Below, in pieces: positions 10,909 through 19,627 of a DNA stretch of 64,000 nucleotides. The DNA lies in NCBI RefSeq assembly GCF_027943255.1, contig NC_072893.1, positions 95,673,784 to 95,737,783 of the forward strand, read 5' to 3'. The notes beneath the pieces were generated by a model. That model worked only from the letters and a program-made list of their open reading frames with translations, did no database searches and was not told the DNA's origin. Each line of letters opens with the position of its first letter. The first letter of the stretch is position 1. Source of the stretch: Anastrepha obliqua (taxonomy: Eukaryota; Arthropoda; Insecta; Diptera; Tephritidae). A program made the position numbers and the translations under genes.

Positions 10909-12388
10909 GGGGGCGTCCATAAATTACGTGAGGTGTTTTTTTCAATTTTCTGTACCTCCCTCCCCCCCTGATGAGATGTCGTGAGATTTTATTCAACCCC
11001 CTCCCCATCTCCCAATCTCACGTGAGATTTTTCAAAATGTGGGTTTCTTATGTAAACGCGTTAGATTGTTATTGTAAAAAAAAAAAAAAAATTGCTTCGT
11101 GCTTTTATTTACGACTAGTTAAGACTAGTAATCAATATTGCTGAGAGTTATAAGTGCAATAAAAATTTAACAATAGAAGACTTAAATCGTAACTACTGCG
11201 ATTAAAAAAAGAATATCTACTCTAATTCAGTCCATGGAGAATCATGCGCGGTTTCAAGAGAGACTATTGGGACCAACTTGTCCATATGATTTGCAGTAAA
11301 ATCATCTGCTCCTTCAACTTCGTTCTGATCTATCCACTCTAAGCCGTTGACGCTTGCGCACAGTAACCCATTAGCTCATCTTTCGACAATCCGTGATGGT
11401 CGCACTTTGCGGTATATACGCGCTTGCTTAGCTGGTGCAATGTGAGCTGCTCGCCTGTGCTCTGCAGCTCTTGTGATAGATGCGAAGTAAATACCGCATG
11501 TACTGCAGCATCTTTTCTCTAAATTATCACGTATACTTGGGCAATAGAGATCATAAGGCGTGCTGATAAAGGCATTCAGCGGTTCAATCGGTAGGCGCAT
11601 TGGAAATGGAGCAAATGACTTTCCGTCACGTTCTTTAAAGTCCGGAATTATCAAACGTCAATCAACCTAAGTGATGGGGTATGGAGGTGGTAGAAAACGG
11701 TCGTGAAGAATTAATATATGTGCAGATCACTCCGGCGGTGGCTGCAGCAGTTCTGATCATCGCATTTCACAACCTAAAAAAAAATTAAGAACAATTTCCC
11801 TTTGTAACTCTTAATAAAAATTTGTTGACATTCGCGCTCGTTAAAAAACTAAAAAAAAAAAAAAAAATCGGCACGCATAAAAATTTGATATGAATCAACT
11901 GCAATGTACCTGGAGTAAATATTGGCTCTCTTTAAACAATGAAGTTTGGAACCTGTCCGTGTGTCGCTGCCACTCAGCTCGTACGCTCTTGTTCATCGAG
12001 TCGCGCGTTCGGCTGATAGTGGCGCGAAAACAAACGACGGGCTACACTGTACCGTAAATTCAGATTAAATTGAGCTATTTGGTATAAATCAAATATGGTG
12101 GTTTGACAGTAGTAATGTACATATAACTTCGAAGTATGAATGAAATTATTTTCTTTCGAACGAATTAGTGAATGATCTTAATCATTACTACGATTACGCT
12201 TAAGATTAAATCTTAAGCATGTACAATCTGGATAATGGACCAAAATAGTATAATTTTTTTTTGTTTCAATCAGAAAAAAAATTGCGTGATATTTGCCGAG
12301 ACCCCCCCCTCTCTCCAACGTAAGATTAGATGAGATTTGACTCGACCCTCTCCCCCTTAAACATCTCACGTAATTTATGGACGCCCCC
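10909..12388. mobile_element. PIF/Harbinger-like element, 1480 bp, TTA target duplication
   Basis: Terminal inverted repeats are GGGGGCGTCCATAAATTACG at the left and their complement at the right (CGTAATTTATGGACGCCCCC). They are flanked by TTA at 10906-10908 and 12389-12391. A 3-bp TWA duplication with G-rich termini is the PIF/Harbinger signature. Subterminal CCCTCCCC and AATCTCACG motifs also recur inverted. No recognisable transposase is present, so the copy is non-autonomous. Its only notable ORF is on the minus strand at 11376-11654. Confidence 0.8.
11376..11654 (-). CDS. Small ORF with C2H2 zinc-finger-like motif inside the Harbinger-like element
   Basis: A 92-codon frame. Around residues 49-71 it carries C-S-T-C-G-I-Y-F...E-H-R-R-A-A-H, i.e. 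C-x2-C-x12-H-x4-H, a plausible single C2H2 finger. The C-terminus is basic (KQARIYRKVRPSR). PIF/Harbinger elements often encode a second DNA-binding protein, but those are usually Myb/SANT-like, so this is more likely captured host sequence or a remnant. The start codon is not well supported and the frame may be part of a longer decayed gene. Confidence 0.3.
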   Translation of the reverse strand: MIIPDFKERDGKSFAPFPMRLPIEPLNAFISTPYDLYCPSIRDNLEKRCCSTCGIYFASITRAAEHRRAAHIAPAKQARIYRKVRPSRIVER

Positions 12389-12571
12389 TTACTCGTGCTT
12401 TACGGGAATTAAATTCCGTTCATAATGATATTGTTCTTGATTTTTCGCTTTCAAGAGTAGCATTTTTAAATCTCCTGAATTCTATATTATAGCTGTTTTT
12501 AAATACATGTAAGTATATCTGTAGTTTAGTCTAAGCAAGCAGTAACCTCTGTAAGGATTTAATTCATAGAC

Positions 12572-12840
<269 letters not shown>

Positions 12841-12845
12841 GTGCC

Positions 12846-13160
12846 CTGATATTTTCAGTGATTTACGAGTATGTGAGCCTAGGGCACATGTGGTCCTGGG
12901 ATAAGTAATTTTTTTTTTTGAAACGGTTTAATTTTTTGATTCCGTTGTTAATCTTCAACGGCCGTCACATTCAGTATTTCATTTACGCCAAAAAGTCTTT
13001 GTTAGGGATTTGCTTTCCACATTTTTATGTCGCTCAGAATTATGTGTCCTGTTATATCTTCAAACCTACCACTATGATTGTTTTGAGAACCCATTATTCT
13101 TGGATTTTAGTTTACGTTTGTACCTTCCTACTATACTTTCTTTTACATTGCATGACATAC
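12846..13160 (-). other. Start of intron 2 of the reductase gene
   Basis: Minus-strand intron sequence beginning at the donor GTATGT (complement of 13155-13160). Plus-strand open frames here are accidental because the exon is read from the other strand. The intron continues left through the LINE. No third exon is visible. Confidence 0.65.
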
Positions 13161-13207
13161 CGCATTCGCATACGCTTTCCCAATACCATCAGTAGCGCCA
13201 GTGATCA
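13161..13207 (-). CDS. spidey-like: Exon 2, very-long-chain 3-oxoacyl-CoA reductase
   Basis: A 47-bp internal exon. A polypyrimidine tract (TTTTTTCTCTTTGCCTTT) and ATAG acceptor at 13208-13211 precede it and a GTATGT donor at 13155-13160 follows. Joined in phase 1 to exon 1 it encodes V-I-T-G-A-T-D-G-I-G-K-A-Y-A-N-A. TGATDGIG is the glycine-rich cofactor-binding turn (TGxxxGIG) of short-chain dehydrogenases, and GKAYA is typical of the HSD17B12/KAR group. The protein would reduce 3-ketoacyl-CoA in microsomal fatty-acid elongation, using NADPH at the ER membrane. Conceptual translation past the donor soon meets a stop, which supports the splice site. Exon 3, which should start near L-A-R-R-G, was not found in the window. 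Confidence 0.88.
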
Positions 13208-13577
13208 CTATAAAGGCAAAGAGAAAAAAGCTCAGTAAAGCTATTGATAAGAAGTACAGAATTCAGAAATATATTTTCACACATACGCACTTAAATATGG
13301 ATCCGTAATGCATATAGATAAGAATATACAGTACAATGCGCTTAAATGCACCAATATTTTATTGCACATTCAATTGCCAAAAATTAAAGTTTTTTGCATT
13401 GCATATTGTTTAATTTAATTGCATAGTGGCTATTTGCACATTTAGTTTTGATTTGATTAGCTTATTTCGGCTGGTCAAATGCTTTGTTTTTGTAAATATA
13501 ACTTAAATGCGCAACCTGCTTTCTACATTTTTTTTATCACAAAATGTAAAGATGTTATTAAAACAAAATATTAAATA

Positions 13578-14270
13578 TCTGGTGTGTTTTTAAGCTGCAT
13601 GAAAACTGAATCGATATCAATAGCTATGGTTTGACAGTTGAGAATGGTAAACCGTGTTGACATTTCTGTTCAAAAAGGTTTGGTAAGTCACCATGAATCG
13701 TTTAACGTCAGAACAATGCTTCAAAATTTACTTTGAATTACTTTGAAAAAAAAAATCTGTTTGCGAAGTTCATAGAGCCCAGGCCGTTTAATGTCAGAAC
13801 AATGCTACCAAATTTACTTTGAATTACTTTGAAAAAAAAAAAAATCTGTTTGCGAAGTTTATAGAGCCCAGGCCGCATCATCGGCCCTTTCGAAATAAGG
13901 AAGGAGGTGCCGTTACGGAAAATGGCGCGCACTATCGAGCCATGCCGACTGAATTTTTGTTTCCAGCTAAACATCGACGACACTTGGTGCCAACAAGACG
14001 GTGCATCTTGCCACACAGCGCGCTTAACAATCGATTTATTGCAATATTCAAACCACCATTGACGCCATATTTGTTAGAAAAAGTAGTCAAAAATTTTTGT
14101 GATCAGATGGACCATGTAACTCGTAGCCGCGGTGGACATATGCCGGATGTCATATTCAAAAAATAAATGCAGTGAAATTATCTACCAGATTATAGAAAAA
14201 CAAATCATTCCAACAATATTTCTGTTTTGCATTATCATTTGAAGTTTTCAAGCTCTTAAAAAACACCCGA
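13578..14270 (+). mobile_element. DD41D mariner deletion derivative in intron 1
   Basis: Flanked by TA (13576-13577 and 14271-14272), with ends TCTGGTGTGTTTTTAAG and, read inward from the right, TCGGGTGTTTTTTAAGAG. Inside are MNRLTSEQC at 13694, an 86/89-bp tandem duplication, a decayed core, and the C-terminus SRGGHMPDVIFKK ending at 14166. Stops within both duplicated units show it is dead. Family members are at 49915-50162 and 54154-56038. It sits inside intron 1 of the reductase gene, opposite in sense to the gene. Confidence 0.85.
13699..13873 (+). repeat. Tandem duplication inside the mariner derivative
   Basis: Two head-to-tail units, 13699-13784 (86 bp) and 13785-13873 (89 bp), both starting CGTTTAAYGTCAGAACAATG and ending ATAGAGCCCAGGC. 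They differ at a few bases and in the length of an A-run. Confidence 0.9.
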
Positions 14271-14745
14271 TACTTTATAAAACTACACGCTTACTATTAT
14301 AATTTATGCATAAGTAAGCATAGTAATATTGTATGAAGTTAAAAGGAGCATTGAAAATATTCTTTATGCAAAATTTTAATATTTTAACTTAAGTGCACAT
14401 TGGCGATAAGTGCATAATTTACTTTTTGAGCGGGGTGTGCAATTAGGCACATTACACTGTATACCTATATGCACATGACAGTAAATATTTAAAGTTTGTC
14501 CCGTTTACCGGCATTACTTAACGAATCGTTGTTATGGAATTCTCTTCAAAAATATTAAATTTCTCAGTTAAAGGCTACATGCAATTGCAATTTAAACAAA
14601 ATTAGACTATTTTGCCACAAATTCCGTATATACATATACATACATACAAACGTATTATGTATGCATGTAATGTATTTGTTGTATATAAATGAGCAGTCAT
14701 TCCATGATGCTTATCAGAACGCTTAACACATGATTCTCAACTAAC
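14271..14745 (-). other. Remainder of intron 1 of the reductase gene
   Basis: AT-rich intron sequence on the minus strand, ending at the donor GTTAGT (complement of 14740-14745) beside exon 1. Intron 1 runs 13208-14745, and nearly half of it is the inserted mariner derivative. Confidence 0.7.
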
Positions 14746-14902
14746 CAGCCCAGCCACCCATGCGACGTATGTCGAGTTTTGGCCCAAAGAACTTCGGCCC
14801 AATGATATTCACGTAAAGCCACGGCAGGACGGTGTGCACGAATTTATAGACCACAGCCGCAAGGGCCAAACTGCCACACAACTGAAATGCAGAAATCGTC
14901 AT
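14746..14902 (-). CDS. spidey-like: Exon 1, very-long-chain 3-oxoacyl-CoA reductase
   Basis: The ATG at 14902 (context CAAAATGA) opens 52 codons plus one base. The protein starts MTISAFQLCG and has a hydrophobic segment SLALAAVVYKFV, an ER membrane anchor in this family. It continues VLPWLYVNIIGPKFFG and PKLDIRRMGGWA, then meets a donor G|GTTAGT. LPWLYVN, GP..FG and M-G-x-W-A-V are hallmarks of HSD17B12/KAR N-termini, including Drosophila spidey. The enzyme catalyses the first reduction in very-long-chain fatty acid elongation and in flies is needed for cuticular hydrocarbon and steroid metabolism. Reading past the donor gives an immediate stop, as expected for an intron. Two exons in the right order and phase make this the best-supported host gene here. 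The rest of the gene is missing from view. Confidence 0.88.
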
Positions 14903-15300
14903 TTTGCGCTGAGACGGCGTATTCTTGTGCGGCGAAATGTTGGCCTTTTGAATTTGTTTGCCTCAGCAATCTATTTCTACTATTTTTTTTTTTCTAAACT
15001 TGTCGTTCTTCGACAGCAGTGGTCTCTAGGTGCAAATATGTCCCGTTTTGTGAATTCGCTAAAACACTTTTCACCGCTGGAAACACTTTTCTGCATGCGC
15101 GTTTGTCAATGTGCGATACTGTAATGTTGTGTATTCTGCTCTGGCTCTGTGTAGCTCGGAAAAAATCGATGATAGCGAGTAGTGAAAAGTTATAAGCACA
15201 AAGTTCGTTTTTCACCTTTATAAGCACATATACTTAATAAAATTTTCGTGATTCTCTTCATATAATTTGTAGTAGTTCCTTTGTGGATTGTCGATCAAAA
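14903..15300 (-). promoter_or_regulatory. 5' UTR and presumed promoter region of the reductase gene
   Basis: The sequence upstream of the minus-strand ATG is less repetitive than the surroundings. An ATCGAT-containing site near 15166 resembles the core of a DRE (TATCGATA) used at fly housekeeping promoters. There is no TATA box at a clear position. The transcription start cannot be placed, and a 5' UTR intron is possible (a T-rich tract lies at 14982-14996). Confidence 0.35.
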
Positions 15301-15892
15301 TTCAATGAACACCACACATGCTTTGCCGGCGTACTCAATTACATACATATCTCAGGCGTTTGCCGCTTCTGTTCAATTGTATGCTTTGCTGTGAACGTAT
15401 CTGCGGGAATTGGACGAAAGTCGCATTTGTGTGCGTTTGCCAGCCGCGACGTTTGTTGACTCGCCCAACGTTGCTTCTCTTCTTTTGGTCGTCCCTTAGC
15501 CGGGTGTGTAATTGTTTTCATTGATGTTTGTTTTCGAGGCGCGTAAATTCTCTGCACTCGCCAGTAAATCCATATCGCACCACTATCGGCACACACATAC
15601 ACAATTATTTATGCGCATGTGTATTTTGAATCCACCCCACAGTGGCGTGTCTCCGAGCATATTCATGTCGCGTACTAATTTATGCACAGTCACTCACATA
15701 ATTAATCATAAAACATGTGTGAACTTAATACTAAACTTAGAGAGAGAACTTATTCTTATCTACATGTGCTAATATTTTTTGATATCTTGTTTCTTTATTA
15801 TTCTGCTTATTGATATCACTCTCATAATAAAAAAATTAAAAAAATCGTGGGCCTTATGACCAAAAATGCGTGACCAAAATGATAGAACAAGT
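15301..15892. other. Unassigned upstream sequence
   Basis: Relatively complex sequence upstream of the reductase gene with overlapping open frames on both strands (15318-15772), none with a domain. It could hold 5' regulatory or untranslated sequence. Simple repeats are few. Confidence 0.4.
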
Positions 15893-16030
15893 TTTTCCTA
15901 ATAGTGATCTCCCATCGTAATGTAATGGCAAACCTCTGAGAGTATTTCTGCCATAAAAAATCTCCTCATAAAAAACATTTGCCCAAAGGAGTCGGCTTAA
16001 AACTGCAGGTCCCTCCATTGTGGGCAACAG
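15893..16030 (+). mobile_element. Truncated SINE fragment
   Basis: Matches the middle of the SINE family: GTAATGGCAAACCTCTGAGAG, ATTTCTGCCAT, and AGGTCCCTCCATTGTGG. The tRNA-like 5' part and the tail are missing. Plus orientation. Confidence 0.7.
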
Positions 16031-16074
16031 TTTCCAAGTTCTTGCATACGTACATATTTGTTATAAAGGGTGTT

Positions 16075-16991
16075 TTTTAGAGGTTAGGTTTTCCAGTTGG
16101 CACTACTTTTTTCGTAGATGGTCTTTTTGACAGCTGTCACTTGATTTATGCTCAGTTTGGTTTGCCATTTCATAATGAATAGACTTACATCTGAACAACG
16201 TTTGCAAATCGTGCAAATTTATTACAAAAATTATGGTTCGGTTCGCGCGACGCATCGAAGAAAATTTTGTTCAGCGATGAAGCTCACTTTTGGTTGAATG
16301 GGTATGTCAATAAGCAAAATTGTCGCATTTGGAGTGAACATAATCCACAAGCCATTGCTGAGACGCCGTTACATCCTCAAAAAGTCACTGCTTGGTGTGC
16401 TCTATGGGCAGAGGGAATCATTGGTCCATATTTCTTTAAAAACGAAGCCGGCCATAATGTTACAGTCAATGGAGAGCGCTATAGAGCCATGATTAATGAC
16501 TTTTTCGTGCCTGAATTGGACGATGTTGATGTGGACGACCTTTGGTTCCAACAAGACGGCACTACATGCCATACAGCCAACGCAACAATCGATTTATTGA
16601 AGGAAACTTTTGGTGAGCGCATTATCTCGCGCCGTGGACCTGTGGCGTGGCCTCCAAGATCGTGCAATATAACACCGCTGGACTATTTCTTGTGGGGCTA
16701 TGTGAAGTCGCTTGTCTACGCAGATAAGCCCGAGACGATTGACGTCTTGGAAGAGAATATTCGGCGCGTTATTGCTGACATACGGCCCCAATTGCTGCAA
16801 AAAGTGGTCGAAAATTGGGCCTCTCGGCTGGAATTTATTCGAGCCAGCCGCTGCGGCCACTTGCCCAAAATCATTTTTAAAACATAATGGCAAACCCTTA
16901 TCTTTATAATAAAGCTAAATTCTTGGCCATAGCATTAAATTATATACGTTTTATTTCATCTTGAAAACCTAACCTCTAAAAAAACACCCTT
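16075..16991 (+). mobile_element. DD41D mariner with 373-bp internal deletion
   Basis: Flanked by TA, with terminal repeats AAGGGTGTTTTTTAGAGG and the complement at the right (CCTCTAAAAAAACACCCTT). It is very similar to the copy at 54336-55634 and differs mainly by the internal deletion. Confidence 0.92.
16175..16887 (+). pseudogene. Internally deleted DD41D transposase
   Basis: The first 28 codons (MNRLTSEQRLQIVQIYYKN..., helix-turn-helix start) are fused out of frame to the catalytic half, which is open from 16267. D1 is in MFSDEAHFWLNGY, D2 in FQQDGTTCHTA and D3 in CNITPLDYFLW, with 41 residues between D2 and D3. The C-terminus is SRCGHLPKIIFKT. The deletion equals 54529-54901 of the longer copy, and 713 plus 373 gives 1086 nt, exactly 361 codons plus stop. 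D1, D2 and D3 are all present, but the DNA-binding domain is gone, so it cannot act as a normal transposase. Confidence 0.92.
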
Positions 16992-17148
16992 TATAATATA
17001 AGTACATGCATACCTATTGCTGCAAATTGTGTATAAAAACTGAAATGCAATTCCCTTATAAATAATTCATAACAAGAATTTAGAATACGCTTTGGATTTC
17101 TTTTTTTATACTTGCACTCTGAACTGCACCCATGAATTCCGTGTAGTA

Positions 17149-17455
17149 AAGGGTTGTTCAATAGGTGCGCTTCAACTTTTTTCCGATAGGGAGGGCGAAC
17201 GACGCAATATTTTTTATTTTTCGCTTGTCATTTGTAAACTTCATTAGTATACATTTCATCATGGAACGCTACACACTTGAGCAACGATTGCAAATCGTGC
17301 AAATTTTTTATGAAAATGCAAAAGAAATTGAATTTCATACTTAAATGTATATGTTCAAACTCGATAATAAAAAAAAAAAATTAGTTAAAAAAGTCAAACC
17401 GTTTGTGTTTTATTCAAAAAAGTTCAAAAGTTGAAGCGCTCTTACTGAAAAACCC
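17149..17455 (+). mobile_element. DD41D mariner MITE with 27-codon N-terminal remnant
   Basis: The left end is TA|AAGGGTTGTTCAATAGGTGC. The right end reads inward AGGGTTTTTCAGTAAGAGCG, and both are followed by AACTTTTGAA/TTCAACTTTT sequence. A short ORF at 17261-17344 starts MERYTLEQRLQIVQIFYENA, the N-terminal helix of DD41D transposases, then stops where the internal deletion joins. It is a deletion derivative of a third DD41D lineage. Confidence 0.85.
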
Positions 17456-17535
17456 TATATTTACCTAAATTTCAACAAAACAAAAAAGAAATTGCCTCGC
17501 GTTCCTCTTTTTGTACGCCCTTGAAGGTGAATGAA

Positions 17536-17591
17536 TTACATATATATATATATATATATACAATACGAATATATGTATATATATATATAAT
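17536..17591. repeat. TA-rich SINE tail microsatellite
   Basis: TATATA runs that form the 3' tail of the minus-oriented SINE at 17592-17881. Confidence 0.8.
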
Positions 17592-17881
17592 TGGCGCGTA
17601 CACCCTTTTTGGGTGTTTGGCTGAGCTCCTCCTCGTATTTGTGGTGTGCGTCTTGATGTTGTTCCACAAATGGAGCTACAGTTTCAAGCCGACTCCGAAC
17701 GGCAGATATTTTTATGAGGAGCTTTTTCATGGCAGAAATACACTTGGAGGTTTGCCATTGCCTGCCGAGGGGCGATCGCTATTAGAAAAATGTTTTTCTT
17801 AAATTTGGTGTTTCACCGAGATTCGAACCAACAAATTCCGTATGGTAATCACGCACCAACCCATTCGGCTACGGCGGCCGA
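17592..17881 (-). mobile_element. tRNA-derived SINE, minus orientation
   Basis: Read on the minus strand it starts CGGCCGCCGTAGCCGAATGG, containing the A-box-like TAGCCGAATGGG. It has the B-box-like GGTTCGAATCTCGG near 17815-17830 and ends GCGCCAATTATATATA. It is the best-preserved minus copy of the family in the window. Confidence 0.85.
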
Positions 17882-19619
17882 AAAGTGAATCAATTACACT
17901 TTTGTAATTGAAATGTGACCGCTCATTCACTATTCTCTTCCTAAAACGTTTTGTCGTGCCCAGTTCAGATAGCAGCTGCACTCCAATACACTACTCTACC
18001 ATTTTTACAATGCAGAAATGAAATGTGGCATAGAATTGATTGCACTTTCTCCGACGATACACGAGAATTTCACTAGATATTACTTTCCTAGGACATATCT
18101 GATCTGCAACAATCTTCCGCTACAAAGCTTAGCCCTGCATCTGAGTATAAGTTTCAGTGAGAAGAGTAAGATTTTAGTTTCAATGCACACTTTTGTGGCT
18201 CACTGGTGCTCGTGTGTGTTTATCAGTAGTACAAGTGGTGTACATTTATATGTGTTGTAATACAGTGAAAGAAGTTCATACAATAGTATATCATAAGATC
18301 CACCTAATATATGGATGTATAAATATTTCCACATATGAAGTTCCATTGACAATACGAATTTGCCCCACATAAAGCAGCTACAAACTTTGAAACCTTTGAA
18401 ATATTGCATATAAAAATATCTTTAAAAATTTTCAAGTTCAAATTGTACTTCGTTTAGCACATTTTTTATGCTTAAACGTCCAACCTGGAGAGTAGAAGTT
18501 ATTTTCGAAGTTCGCCACATTTAAACGTCCATGAAAAACTAGCCCTGAGAAAATGTATTGTAATATAAAATGTTCTTCAATTCGTTTTCAAACTCAGCAG
18601 AAAATATGCTCAAACTAACGACCTTTTCAATGGCTACCCTGAAAGTATGCAACGCAACTCGCTGTTTGCGACGAGCAGCATTTTCATATGCTCGACCGCA
18701 CAGTTGGAGACACACTGTATTTGTTCAGTGGTCCTTAACGCATTTACTGTGGTGGCTAATAATCAACCCAATTAAGAACCATGAAATACAGATTTGATTT
18801 ATTCAGCCTATGACTTATGTATGTATGTATGAGAACGTTTAGGTATTGATCACCTATACCTACATTAATGTATACATTAACGTTCTCTGTTGATCAGTCT
18901 CATGGACTAGGAATAGTGTGAATTGTCAAAAATGAGAACGGCGAAGACAATGTTACCACACCCTGATCGACAGAAAAGGCAGAAAAAAAGAAAATAGACA
19001 AATTTAGCGTCAGTATGCAATATTTTCTATATTAAATATGCAAGTAAATATGTATGTGACAATTAAGCAAAGAGCTGACGCTGAATCTTTAATTCATTTA
19101 TTGTTATATATATTCAAACAGATATACATACGCCATGACATGTCGTATTTTCATATTTGTATACAAGAATTCAAGAGTAAATACGCAAAATGATCGAATC
19201 CTACCTATCATATGCAATAACTATTCTTATTCAATGGTACCATATATCTTCAACTCATATATGTGTATGCATGTATGTATGCACGCAAACAAATGTACAA
19301 AGTGGCGCAAAATTAATCATCCTATATGTCGCTGCTACGACTCGGCTAATGAAAGAGATTGCGTTAAGCTTTTACAAATGAATGAATGTTTATACATACA
19401 CACATATGTATGTATGTTACATTATGCACCTTTTAGTTGAGAAAACTTACAGCAGTTTTGCACCCTGTCTTCTCGAATGACCATTTTGATTTAAAAATCA
19501 AAAGGAAATATGTAAACATAAATACAAAAGAATACGGAGAATATTGAGTGCGCAACGTTGGTTCTCAACCGACAACCAACAGAGTTGTATTAAAGAGTAT
19601 AAATGAAATGGAACTTATC
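17882..19619. other. Non-coding stretch
   Basis: No supported gene. Several ORFs of 60-100 codons on both strands lack domains. CATGTATGTATG-type microsatellites occur near 18815-18830, 19260-19280 and 19400-19420. Confidence 0.5.
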
Positions 19620-19627
19620 TATATCCA

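Larger units (their letters stand above)
9716..12492 (+). pseudogene. Reverse transcriptase C-terminal half (Jockey/CR1-like), split by a transposon
   Basis: RNA-templated DNA synthesis enzyme of a non-LTR element. The first recognisable residues are KSGNKNDVRNYRPISKLS (RT motif 1 region). Then come IYTDFPKAFDKVSHRIL with a catalytic D, SGAPQGSILG, and the YADD box in LLYADDLKIFSA. The thumb-like CSMLGFVRRNA and LLYTSFVRSHLEY follow. The frame is open for over 390 codons to the insertion at 10909. After removal of 10909-12391 the frame continues as A-P-I-T-R-A-L-R-E-L-N-S-V to the stop at 12490, which proves that the insertion split one gene. Endonuclease and ORF1 are missing. Clade assignment is tentative. 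Confidence 0.85.

Noticed and set aside
12918..13238. 106-codon plus-strand open frame with hydrophobic stretches
   Set aside because: It overlaps exon 2 of the reductase gene on the opposite strand; the minus-strand exon has splice sites and a family motif.
17521..17802. 93-codon frame with HIYIYIYTIRIYVYIYI
   Set aside because: It is translation of the TA-repeat SINE tail and SINE body; the same pseudo-peptide (NTLGGLPLPAEGR) appears in each SINE copy.
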